64,000 bases of DNA from JAMXLO01 sp963812475 (GTDB lineage: Bacteria > Pseudomonadota > Alphaproteobacteria > Acetobacterales > Acetobacteraceae), in contig CAWEVI010000006.1 in the NCBI GenBank assembly GCA_963812475.1, positions 94,824 through 158,823 on the forward strand, read 5' to 3'. Below, piece after piece: positions 1 to 8,457 of the stretch. The first letter of the stretch is position 1. Each line of letters opens with the position of its first letter. Below the pieces are notes generated by a model. The model was not told where the DNA came from, searched no databases, and worked only from the letters and a program-made list of their open reading frames with translations. The position numbers and the translations under genes were made by a program.

Positions 1-475
<475 letters not shown>

Positions 476-663
476 GCGCACTCCTGCCCCGGACTCGCTT
501 GGAGCCAGGGGATGACATTACCCCCCGTCGGCCGGAAGGAACAAGGACCACGACTGGTCATCCCCAATTGTGTCGCCGCCACGCAACGACGCCAAGATGA
601 CCAAGTCTGCGATCGGGCCGGTCGACGCAGATCATGCCGACCGGGTGCAGCTCAGAAAAAGGC

Positions 664-1308
664 TCAGGATCGGCCGCCAATATCCTCCAAAACCGCACGA
701 TTCTCAACGACCGCATCCACCAAGCCGAAGTCGCGACTCTCCTCGGCCGACATATAGGTATCGCGCTCCAGTTTGCGCTCGATTGCCTCGATCGGCTGGC
801 CGGTGTGGCGGACATAGATCTCGTTGAGTCGCTTCCGAAGCGTCAGGATTTCACGTGCCTGGATCTCGATGTCGGTCGCTTGGCCCTGGGCGCCACCGGA
901 TGGCTGATGGACCATGATCCGGGCGTTCGGCAGGGCGTAGCGCTTGCCCTTGGCCCCGGCGGTCAGCAGCAGGCTCCCCATCGAGGCAGCCTGCCCGATG
1001 CACACCGTGGAAACCGGACTGCGCACGTACTGCATCGTGTCGTAGATCGCCAGACCGGCCGACACGACGCCGCCAGGACTGTTGATATAGAAGGAAATAT
1101 CCTTGTTCGGATTTTCCGATTCCAGGAACAGGAGCTGGGCGCAGATAAGGGCGCTGACCTGATCGAACACCGCCCCGGTAAGGAAAATGATCCGTTCCTT
1201 CAGCAGGCGGGAATAGATGTCATAGGCGCGCTCGCCGCGAGCGGTCTGCTCGACCACCATCGGCACCAGCGTGTTGTCGTAGACTTCGACCGGATCCCGA
1301 TCCGCCAT
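664..1308 (-). CDS. clpP: ATP-dependent Clp protease proteolytic subunit ClpP
   Basis: ClpP is the serine protease chamber that degrades proteins unfolded by ClpX or ClpA. The product from the chosen start (MADRDPVEVY) is 214 residues, normal for the family. The catalytic triad is visible: Ser109 in GQAASMGS, His134 in MVHQPSGG and Asp183 in ERDTYMSA. The frame stays open 20 codons upstream to a start at 1368, but that extension does not look like ClpP, so 1308 is preferred. It lies between tig and clpX on the same strand. Confidence 0.97.
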   Translation of the reverse strand: MADRDPVEVYDNTLVPMVVEQTARGERAYDIYSRLLKERIIFLTGAVFDQVSALICAQLLFLESENPNKDISFYINSPGGVVSAGLAIYDTMQYVRSPVSTVCIGQAASMGSLLLTAGAKGKRYALPNARIMVHQPSGGAQGQATDIEIQAREILTLRKRLNEIYVRHTGQPIEAIERKLERDTYMSAEESRDFGLVDAVVENRAVLEDIGGRS

Positions 1309-1404
1309 GTTCGCCACCTTCAGGTCAGAGAGGGCTGCATAGATAAGCGGACAACGGCCGAAGTCCAACCGGTCAGACGGCCGGCGCCAAAGAAAGCAGC
1401 CTGG

Positions 1405-2758
1405 CTACGGCGCGGGCGGCTCGTCCTTCGCGAGTTCCTCGGGAGTGACGACATTGTCCTCAACCTTGGCCAGCTCCAGCACGAAGTCGACCACCTTTTC
1501 CTCGTAGATCGGACCGCGCAGCGTTTCGCTCGCGCGCGGGTTCTGACGGAAGAACTCCATGATCTGCTGTTCCTGACCGGGATAACGCATCGCTTCCATG
1601 CGCATTGCCCGCGCCATCTCGTCGGCCGCCACCGTGATGCTGTTCGCCCGACCGATCTCTGCCAACAGCAGGCCGAGCCGAACCCGGCGCTCCGCGATGG
1701 CGCGGTATTCGGACTTCAGGGTTTCCTCATCCTTATCCTTGTCATCGTCGTCGAGCCGGCCTTCCTTCCGGTCGGTCTCCAGGCGTTGCCAGATCTGGCT
1801 GAATTCCTGCTCCACCATGCTCTCTGGCGAAGCGAAGTGGGTCACCCCGGCCAGGGCGTCGAGCAGCTGCCGTTTCAGCCTCAGTCTGGACATCTGGTCG
1901 TATTCGGACTGGATCCTCTGCGTGACCGCGTCGCGCATCGCGGCCAGGTCGTCGAAGCCAAGTTTCTTGGCCAGATCGTCGTCCGGCTCCGGGATTGCCG
2001 ACCGGCTGAGCTTCTTGCCGGTGACCTCGAAGGTGGCTGGCTTTCCGGCCAGGTTCGGCACGCCATACTCCGCCGGGAATGTGACCTCGATCGTGCGGGT
2101 TTCGTCCGGCCGCAAGCCCTCGAGCTGCTCCGTGAAGCCGGGAATGAAGCCATCCCCGCCAACGTCCACCGCTACATCGTTGCCGGTGCCCCCGGGGAAC
2201 TCCACGCCCTCGACACGCCCTATATAATCGACGGTCAGCACCTCACCCGCCGCCGCACCGCGATCGCCCCGTTCTTCGGCAGTTATCTCCACCAGCTCCC
2301 GGTTGCGCCGGGCGATGTCCGCCAACGCCTTGTCCACCGTCTCCGGCGACGCCTCGACCTTCATGCGCGTTAGGCTGATCGGTACTGAAATCGGGCAGAG
2401 TGATCTCGGGCAGCAGTTCGAGTTCGACCTTGAATTCGAGGTCTTTCGCCGACCCGGCTGCCGCGTCGAGGCTGATGAGGTCCACCTTCGGCTGCTGCGC
2501 GGGCCGCAGGCCGCGCTCGCTCAGCACCTGACGGGTTGCTTCGCTGACCAATTCCTCCAGGACCTCGGCGGTCACCGCCGTGCCATAGCGCTGGCGGACC
2601 AGCGTCAACGGAACCTTGCCTGGGCGGAAGCCCGGCAGCGCCAGTGTCTTGCCGAGGTTCGCGAAGCGGGCGGCGCGCTTGCTCTCGATGTCGGAGGCCG
2701 GCACGACCACCGTATAGGCGCGCTTGAGCCCCTCGGAGAGCGTTTCAGTGACCTGCAT
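1405..2758 (-). CDS. tig: Trigger factor (ribosome-associated chaperone and peptidyl-prolyl isomerase), interrupted by a one-base frameshift
   Basis: Trigger factor binds the ribosome exit tunnel and shields nascent chains. The N-terminal part starts at 2758 (MQVTETLSEG) and carries the ribosome-binding signature PGFRPGKVPLTLVRQRYG. After the residues LPEITLPDFS the frame is lost near 2375, and the protein continues in a second frame (ISLTRMKVEASPE) through the FKBP-like domain (VDYIGRVEG, FIPGFTEQLEG) and the C-terminal chaperone domain to 1405. The span is 1354 bases, three times 451 plus one, so one extra base explains the break. The joined protein would be about 450 residues, the usual size. 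Both halves look fully conserved, so a sequencing or assembly insertion is as likely as a real mutation. Confidence 0.9.
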
Positions 2759-2788
2759 TGTTCAACCCTGTCATTGCACGCCCACCCA

Positions 2789-2873
2789 TGGTGCGGGCGG
2801 AGGGATTTGAACCCCCACGGCTTGCGCCACCAGAACCTAAATCTGGCGTGTCTGCCAGTTCCACCACGCCCGC
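2789..2873 (-). tRNA. tRNA-Leu (anticodon UAG)
   Basis: Read on the minus strand, a full leucine tRNA is visible. The 7-bp acceptor stem is GCGGGCG (2867-2873) paired with CGCCCGC (2793-2799). The anticodon stem is CCAGA/TCTGG around loop TTTAGGT, giving anticodon TAG. A long variable arm typical of class II tRNAs is present, and the T-loop reads GGTTCAAATCC. The discriminator A and an encoded CCA follow at 2792-2789. It stands alone, upstream of tig on the same strand. Confidence 0.96.
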
Positions 2874-3219
2874 GCCCGCATGCGGGATGATCCCAACCGT
2901 CCAGGCGCGAGGCCGGGGCTTTACCGCACGCCGCCGGGCACGACAAGCGCCGGAGCGCCGGACACCATCGGCGGTGGGTCGAGCGACTCGGTTCCCCCAT
3001 CTGTGGATAAGTTCAGGAGTCATCCGCAAGACCTCGGGCTCCTGCTGCTTCCCGCCGTTTGACCAGCCGGCACCCGGGTGACAATGTCCAGGGCGCTCTG
3101 TATCGTCGGGAGCCATGGTCTTGCGCAACATCAATGCCGTTCCGCCGCTCGTCCCGATGGCAAAATCGACCGTCCCATGTTAGCTTTGTTTCGATCGATA
3201 TCATTTCGTAGGTGTCCTC
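2874..3219. other. Intergenic region between tRNA-Leu and the IclR-type regulator
   Basis: About 350 bases with no convincing coding frame. It must hold the promoter for the divergently read tRNA-Leu and for the IclR-family gene starting at 3220. An AT-richer stretch just upstream of that start (about 3175-3210) is the likeliest promoter or operator area, but no clear -35/-10 pair was identified. Confidence 0.4.
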
Positions 3220-4188
3220 ATGGCCCAGCCTAGCCGCACCAACGGCAAGGGCCGATCGCGCCCCAGAGCCGGCAATGGCTCGCACGAGCAAGCGGACGGT
3301 GGCACTCCGGCGCGCGACTATAGTATTGCCGCCGTCGGCCGCGCACTCGACCTTTTGGAGGCACTCTCGCGCATCGGCCCAGCGCCTCTGGCCGCCCTCG
3401 CAAGCCAAGCCCGATGTACTCGGACAGCGGGGTTTCGGCTGTTGCGGACGCTGGAGGCACGTGGCTTCGCCATCCAGGATGAGGCGCGCGGGATGTGGCG
3501 GCTCGGAGCCCGCTGGGGTGTCTTGGGGCGGGCAGCCGTCGAACAGGGCGCGCTGGCCGCCACGGCCATGCCGTTTCTGACGGCACTCGGCAAGACCAGT
3601 GGCGAGAACGCCTATCTCCGTGTCCGCGACGGTCTTGAGAGCGAGACGATCGCGATCTTCCAGACCGACCCGGGGCTTCGCGTCTATAGTGAGGTCGGCA
3701 AGCGCCAGCCGCTGCATGCCGGCTCAAGCCGCCTGCTGTTGGCACACGCGCCGGAAGCCGTGCAGACCCAGGTCCTGGCCCAACGCCTGCCACGCTTCAC
3801 CCCGGCCACCCGCACGGATTCCGCCTGGATCGCCGCTGACCTCCAGCGGATCCGCACCCGCGGCTATCTGCTGACCACCGACGAAGTGATCGCCGGAGCA
3901 GCCACGGTCGCCGCTCCGGTTCGGGATGCCTCTGGCCAGGTCGTGGCCGTGCTCTCGCTCAGTGCGCCGACCATGCGCATGCGCCCACCAAGGCCACGGA
4001 CGCTGCTGCCGCTCGTGCTGGACACCGCCGCGAAGCTGTCCCGTGTCCTGGGCGCCCCGATCGCCGAGACCGCGGTCAGGCACGCTGACACCGGCAGAAA
4101 GGGAACCGCCGCAGGCGGCTCCGGCCAGGATGCCATGGCGGCCGCGCCGGCGCTCGCCTCCGCCGGACCGCATTCAATTTTCCGCTGA
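3220..4188 (+). CDS. IclR-family transcriptional regulator
   Basis: This is a 322-residue DNA-binding regulator. A basic, low-complexity N-terminus of about 30 residues precedes the IclR winged-helix domain (SIAAVGRALDLLEALS, then a helix-turn-helix with TAGFRLLRTLEARGF near residues 70-85). The C-terminal IclR effector domain follows, with LHAGSSRLLLAHAPE, RTRGYLLTTDEVIAGAATVA and APVRDASGQVVAVLSLS. Family members sense small aromatic or carboxylic acids, but the ligand cannot be told here. The neighbour is a convergent radical SAM gene, so no clear target operon is adjacent. Confidence 0.9.
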   Translation: MAQPSRTNGKGRSRPRAGNGSHEQADGGTPARDYSIAAVGRALDLLEALSRIGPAPLAALASQARCTRTAGFRLLRTLEARGFAIQDEARGMWRLGARWGVLGRAAVEQGALAATAMPFLTALGKTSGENAYLRVRDGLESETIAIFQTDPGLRVYSEVGKRQPLHAGSSRLLLAHAPEAVQTQVLAQRLPRFTPATRTDSAWIAADLQRIRTRGYLLTTDEVIAGAATVAAPVRDASGQVVAVLSLSAPTMRMRPPRPRTLLPLVLDTAAKLSRVLGAPIAETAVRHADTGRKGTAAGGSGQDAMAAAPALASAGPHSIFR

Positions 4189-4233
4189 GGGGCCGGACGC
4201 GCGATTTAAGGTACGCCCCGGGCGCCGCGGCGT

Positions 4234-6033
4234 TCACTGCGCAGCGACGGCGTGCCTCGCCCGTGCGGCATCCTCCTGGCGCACTCTGGCCACTGCCGCT
4301 TCGCCGCCGCTTGTGACGTGGTAAAGGTCGAGCGTGTCCAGTTCGTCGTCGCGCGGTGGCGCAATGGCGAGGTCCGTATAGGTCCAGCGGTCCGCGGCTT
4401 TCAGCACCTGCTTCAGAGTGCGCATGGCGTCGCGATAGACCGCAACATAGCGGCAGGCCTTGACCACCGTTTCGCCGAAATAGCGCGGATAGAACACGAA
4501 CCGGCTCTCGATCGGCATCCCATGCCGGCGGTCCCGGCGGAACTTCAGACGAAACGCGCCGCCTTCCAAGGGATGCACCGACTCGAACAGGATCATGAGA
4601 TTGAACCATAGGATCGTCGTCAGCGCGGTCTTTGGCCGCCCCAGCCTATGGGCCGCGGCGCGGCGAAGAATCGTGCGCACATGCTCGGGGGTATAGTAGT
4701 TCAGCCATGCGGCGCGGTACGCCTGCTCCCATTCCTCATCCGACATGCGTGAATGGTGCGTCACGCGATGGTTCAGGTCGTATTTGTTGAGATCGGGATC
4801 CATCCACGCGCCCTGCGTCCAGAGCACCTTATGATCCTCGGAACCCGGCAGCGGGGTCAGGAAGAAAAATTCGAGAATATCGAGCGGCAATTCGCGCTTG
4901 ATGATCTCGACATCCCGAAGAATCAATTCCTTGGTGTCGCCCGGGAAGCCAATGATGTAGCCGGCATAGGTGATGGCGCCGTGATCGCGCCATTGCTGCA
5001 GCATGTCGCGATACTCGGTGATGCGGTTCTGTCGCTTCTTCGCGGCAAGCAGGTTTTCCGGGTTGATGTTCTCGAGCCCGATGAACACGCGTCGCACCCC
5101 GGCGCGCGCCGCCTTCTCGATGAAATTCGGAATGCGGTGGCACAGCGTATCGACCTGGATGGTGAAGCCGATGTTCAAACCTTCCTCGCGCAGCGCGATC
5201 ATCCGGTCGAACAAGGGTTCCCAGTGACGGTTGCGCGCAAAGTTGTCGTCGGTGATGAAGAACCGCTTGATGCCTTGCGCGCAGTTCTCGCGGATGATGT
5301 GCTCCAGATCATCCGGTGAGCGGAACCGGCTCTTGCGGCCCTGCACGTTGATGATGGTGCAGAACGAGCACTGATAAGGACACCCCCGACCGAGATCGAC
5401 GCTGGAGAGCGAGCCCGAGGTTCGGCGGACATGCTGGCGCGGCAGAATCGGTGGCGGCTCGCCCTGCAATGAGGGCAGGTCGTCCATGTGGTTGTAAAGC
5501 GGCGCGAGCGTGCCGGCCCAGGCGTCGCGCAGCACTGCGTCGAGTCGGCCTTCCTCGGCCTCGCCGGCGAAGAACGTGATGCCCAGCGCCTGTGCGGCGA
5601 CCATTTCCGGCGGCATCTCCGGCAGCATGGCAAGGCAGCCCGAGATGTGAAAGCCGCCGATAGCGACCGGGAATCCGGCTGCCAGGAAGGGCCGCGCCAG
5701 GTCCACCGCGCGGTGAAACTGATTCGACTGAACGCCGACCAGCGCGATCAGCGCCTTGCCGCCCGCGCGGGCGATGTCGCGTATGATGCGGTCCGGCCGT
5801 ACACGACGGTTCGTTTCGTCGTAGGTGTGCAGACGAACCGTGACGCCGGGACCCAGCACTTCCCGCCGCTGCGCGTCCTCGGCAAGCCCGTTCAGGCAGG
5901 CGAGCGTGTTGGACGGGATGGCGGAGCGGATCCATTGGATCGGATAGCCGTCATCGTCGTAGTGCGACGGCTTGATCATGACGAAATGGAAAATGCCCGC
6001 CGCGTCCGTTGCGCGTGCCGCCGACGTCACCAT
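4234..6033 (-). CDS. B12-binding-domain radical SAM protein
   Basis: This is a 599-residue cytoplasmic radical SAM enzyme. The N-terminal third looks like a cobalamin-binding Rossmann domain (ALIALVGVQSNQFHRAVDLA, VAIGGFHISG), although the classic DxHxxG motif is not obvious. The radical SAM core follows with CxxxCxxC as Cys218, Cys222 and Cys225 (RGCPYQCSFC) and the usual FITDDNFARN and IGLENINPENL segments. The C-terminal roughly 170 residues are basic and Trp/Tyr-rich. Relatives act in hopanoid, methylation and ring-contraction chemistry; no substrate can be assigned from this context. It stands alone on the minus strand. Confidence 0.85.
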   Translation of the reverse strand: MVTSAARATDAAGIFHFVMIKPSHYDDDGYPIQWIRSAIPSNTLACLNGLAEDAQRREVLGPGVTVRLHTYDETNRRVRPDRIIRDIARAGGKALIALVGVQSNQFHRAVDLARPFLAAGFPVAIGGFHISGCLAMLPEMPPEMVAAQALGITFFAGEAEEGRLDAVLRDAWAGTLAPLYNHMDDLPSLQGEPPPILPRQHVRRTSGSLSSVDLGRGCPYQCSFCTIINVQGRKSRFRSPDDLEHIIRENCAQGIKRFFITDDNFARNRHWEPLFDRMIALREEGLNIGFTIQVDTLCHRIPNFIEKAARAGVRRVFIGLENINPENLLAAKKRQNRITEYRDMLQQWRDHGAITYAGYIIGFPGDTKELILRDVEIIKRELPLDILEFFFLTPLPGSEDHKVLWTQGAWMDPDLNKYDLNHRVTHHSRMSDEEWEQAYRAAWLNYYTPEHVRTILRRAAAHRLGRPKTALTTILWFNLMILFESVHPLEGGAFRLKFRRDRRHGMPIESRFVFYPRYFGETVVKACRYVAVYRDAMRTLKQVLKAADRWTYTDLAIAPPRDDELDTLDLYHVTSGGEAAVARVRQEDAARARHAVAAQ

Positions 6034-6119
6034 TCGTGCCCCACGGCATCACATGTGCCGTGGTCACGTTAGCACGACTTTGCACGGGCGAGCCAGCGGC
6101 GAAGTACGTGCCCGCTGCG

Positions 6120-7226
6120 TCAATGCGACAGATGGAAACCGGATGTGGCCGTGTGGATCACCGCCCAGGTTGCAATCACGCTGGCCGCGGTCGTGAGTGC
6201 GCCATATTTCGCGTAGATCTGGCCCGCCTGCTGAGCGGCCTTGCGGATGTCGCCGGACGGATCGGGGATTTGCGGATCGGACGCATTGCGAATCGCGTAC
6301 CAGGCGAGGTGTGGAAATGCCTGCATTGCGTTGCCGACCATTGCGTCGCCCATGTCGCAGGCACGTCCCAGGCCCTGAAGTTTGTAATGGTTCGTGGAAT
6401 CATCGAAGGCAAACAGGTCGGTCGTGACGATCGCATCGTGCCGGGCCGACCAGATCGTCGGCGTCGCGCGGGCGCCGGGAATGCGCGATGCGTTCACTTG
6501 CGTCAACGCGGGCGTTACGGCAGCCAAGGCACCGGCCGGCAGGGCGGAAGGACGGTATTCGGCATCGTGGAATGGTTGCGACTTGAACTGAGTCGTGCAG
6601 TCGAACCGGACGGTGCCTGCCACGACGACATCGCCCAGTGCCACGTCCTGGCCAATTCCCCCACCTGTTCCCGTGGTGATGAAGACCTTCGGCTTGACCG
6701 TGCCAGCCAGCTCGCACATCAGTTTGCGGACCGGTGTGGCCGGCCCGTCGTAAGCCAGATGCAATCCGGATTTGAACAGCAGCACACGCGCATTGCCGAT
6801 TTTACAGGGAAAATAGAGGCCGAGGCTGTGAAAATAGCGCGCCATGTCCGCTGCTTTGTCGTTGAACGGCGCACGTGGCCCAGTGACAAGCGGAATATAG
6901 TCATTGACGCCGTGGCGGTATTGGTACCACGTCGCGGTGGGGTGGCCCGGTGTGAACAGCGTCGCGAGCGCCGTTGCTTCGGCCGCGGTCCAGGTCACGA
7001 CAATCGCGTCATATCCCGCAAAGCGCGAGAGATCGTCGGTGTCGGCGGGCGGTCGATCCAAAGGGGCGGCGGTTGGCACAGCGCCAGCTGGCCAGGGGAT
7101 GACGCTCGGCAACCGCGCCTCCGCTGTGTCGAATGCGCCTTCCAGCCCAGCCGCCAGAAACCGGGCGTGCGGCTGAGCCGGGTCGTAGTTGAGGATGACG
7201 TCGTCGATATCGAAGTGGGTCGGCAT
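6120..7226 (-). CDS. Nucleoside-phosphorylase-superfamily protein
   Basis: This is a 368-residue protein that looks like a purine nucleoside phosphorylase/nucleosidase-fold member. The glycine-rich motif FITTGTGGGIGQDVALGDVVV and the later segment ACDMGDAMVGNA (the place of the family's ME/D active-site region) support this, as does a terminal alpha-helical tail. The start at 7226 (MPTHFDIDDV) is preceded by GGAGG at the right distance. The frame stays open far upstream, but that part overlaps the next gene and is not protein-like. Substrate is unknown. Confidence 0.7.
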   Translation of the reverse strand: MPTHFDIDDVILNYDPAQPHARFLAAGLEGAFDTAEARLPSVIPWPAGAVPTAAPLDRPPADTDDLSRFAGYDAIVVTWTAAEATALATLFTPGHPTATWYQYRHGVNDYIPLVTGPRAPFNDKAADMARYFHSLGLYFPCKIGNARVLLFKSGLHLAYDGPATPVRKLMCELAGTVKPKVFITTGTGGGIGQDVALGDVVVAGTVRFDCTTQFKSQPFHDAEYRPSALPAGALAAVTPALTQVNASRIPGARATPTIWSARHDAIVTTDLFAFDDSTNHYKLQGLGRACDMGDAMVGNAMQAFPHLAWYAIRNASDPQIPDPSGDIRKAAQQAGQIYAKYGALTTAASVIATWAVIHTATSGFHLSH

Positions 7227-7405
7227 GCGTTCCTCCGGTGAGCATTTTGCCCTTCCGCGGTGCTTCCCGCATTGATTGAACGGCAGGATGACCGGACCGA
7301 CCACAATCAGGCTAGCCGGCAACTGCCAGCAACCGCAAGAAATATTTCGCGACATTTCGGTGCTCGGGTTTGCTCGCTCGAGCAACCGCCCCGTCCGGAC
7401 CTGCG

Positions 7406-8173
7406 CTATAATCCGGCCTTCTTCGCTTCGTCGAGCAGCGCGGGCACGCCTTCGGTAATGGTATGGATGCCCAGTACGCTCGTCAGTTGCAGCACTTCCA
7501 TGATTTCCGCCACGCTCGCGCCGTGGCCGAGCGCGTTGCGGATATGCGTGCGCAGTCCGGGCAGGTAGAGATGCGTGGTCGCCGCGTCGATCGCGATGTA
7601 GATCAGTTCGCGGATTTTCGGTCCCAAAGTCCCGTGTTGCCATGGCACCGAGGAAAGCCGCGTGTAGGCGTCGAAAAATTCCGGCGCGTGCTGCAGCAGC
7701 TGTTCCCACACCGGGTTCCAGTAGCCGCGGTTGGCGATGAATCCCTGCTTGAGTTTGTCCTGTTCCGCGGTCAGCGGGCCTTCCTTCACATGGTTGCCGC
7801 GGCCGGACTTGCGTAGCTCGTCTATCAGGATCGGCAGTCCGGTGGACATGGTATGGATGCCAAGCACCGAGACGATCTGCAGCACCTCCATCACCTCGTC
7901 CCGCGTTGCACCGTGTCGCAATGCGTTGGCGATGTGGATGCGCGTGCCGGGATTGTAGAGATGCGTGGTGGATGCATCGATCGCGACGTAGATCAGTTCC
8001 TTGATCTTCGGCGGCAGCGTGCCGTGCTTCCAGGGAACCGACGAGAAGGCGCTGTACGCCGCGAAGTACTCCGGGGAGAGCTCCAGCACGCCGTCCCACA
8101 ACTCGCTCCAGTAGCCGCGGGCGGCGATGAATTCTTCCTTCAGCGTTTGGCGATGCGGGTCCAGCTCGGGCAT
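7406..8173 (-). CDS. Tandem carboxymuconolactone-decarboxylase-like (AhpD-fold) protein
   Basis: This is a 255-residue protein made of two near-identical CMD-like units, roughly residues 1-120 and 135-255. Each unit carries the same blocks: ARGYWSELWDG / NRGYWNPVWEQ, SSVPWKHGTLPPKIKELIYVA / SSVPWQHGTLGPKIRELIYIA, and EVMEVLQIVSVLGIHT / EIMEVLQLTSVLGIHT. The CxxC/His redox motif of AhpD is absent in both units (ASTTHLYNPG and AATTHLYLPG instead), so a peroxidase role is unlikely. It lies 180 bases upstream of the nucleoside-phosphorylase-like gene on the same strand, so the two may be co-transcribed. Confidence 0.85.
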   Translation of the reverse strand: MPELDPHRQTLKEEFIAARGYWSELWDGVLELSPEYFAAYSAFSSVPWKHGTLPPKIKELIYVAIDASTTHLYNPGTRIHIANALRHGATRDEVMEVLQIVSVLGIHTMSTGLPILIDELRKSGRGNHVKEGPLTAEQDKLKQGFIANRGYWNPVWEQLLQHAPEFFDAYTRLSSVPWQHGTLGPKIRELIYIAIDAATTHLYLPGLRTHIRNALGHGASVAEIMEVLQLTSVLGIHTITEGVPALLDEAKKAGL

Positions 8174-8457
8174 CGTTGTTGCCTCCCCTTCGTTGCATCC
8201 AGCGTCAGCAAGAAGCGTCTATGAAGTCAAGGCGCGGGGTAGTTTGAGGTAGTTTTTGTGCTAGCCTCTGCCGCAATGAGGTTCACGACGATGGCAATGC
8301 GGCTTGCTCCGACGAAAAACGGCGGCTCGAAACGCTGATCGACTACTGGAAGGGCGCGATCAGCTCACGCAAATCCGTGCAGTGCATGGTCAAGCTCGGC
8401 GACTGACCCTCCACCGCGCGTGAACAACGACCGATGGTTCAGAAGGCTTAAACCGTC

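Noticed and set aside
634..2373. Long plus-strand open frame across clpP and tig
   Set aside because: GC-rich antisense shadow of the clpP and tig genes; its product has no recognisable motifs.
7227..8198. Upstream extension of the nucleoside-phosphorylase-like frame
   Set aside because: It overlaps the CMD gene in another frame and is not protein-like; the ribosome site supports the ATG at 7226.
8248..8406. Short plus-strand frame ending LIDYWKGAISSRKSVQCMVKLGD
   Set aside because: It reads protein-like but has no start codon in frame before a stop; too short to assign, possibly a remnant.
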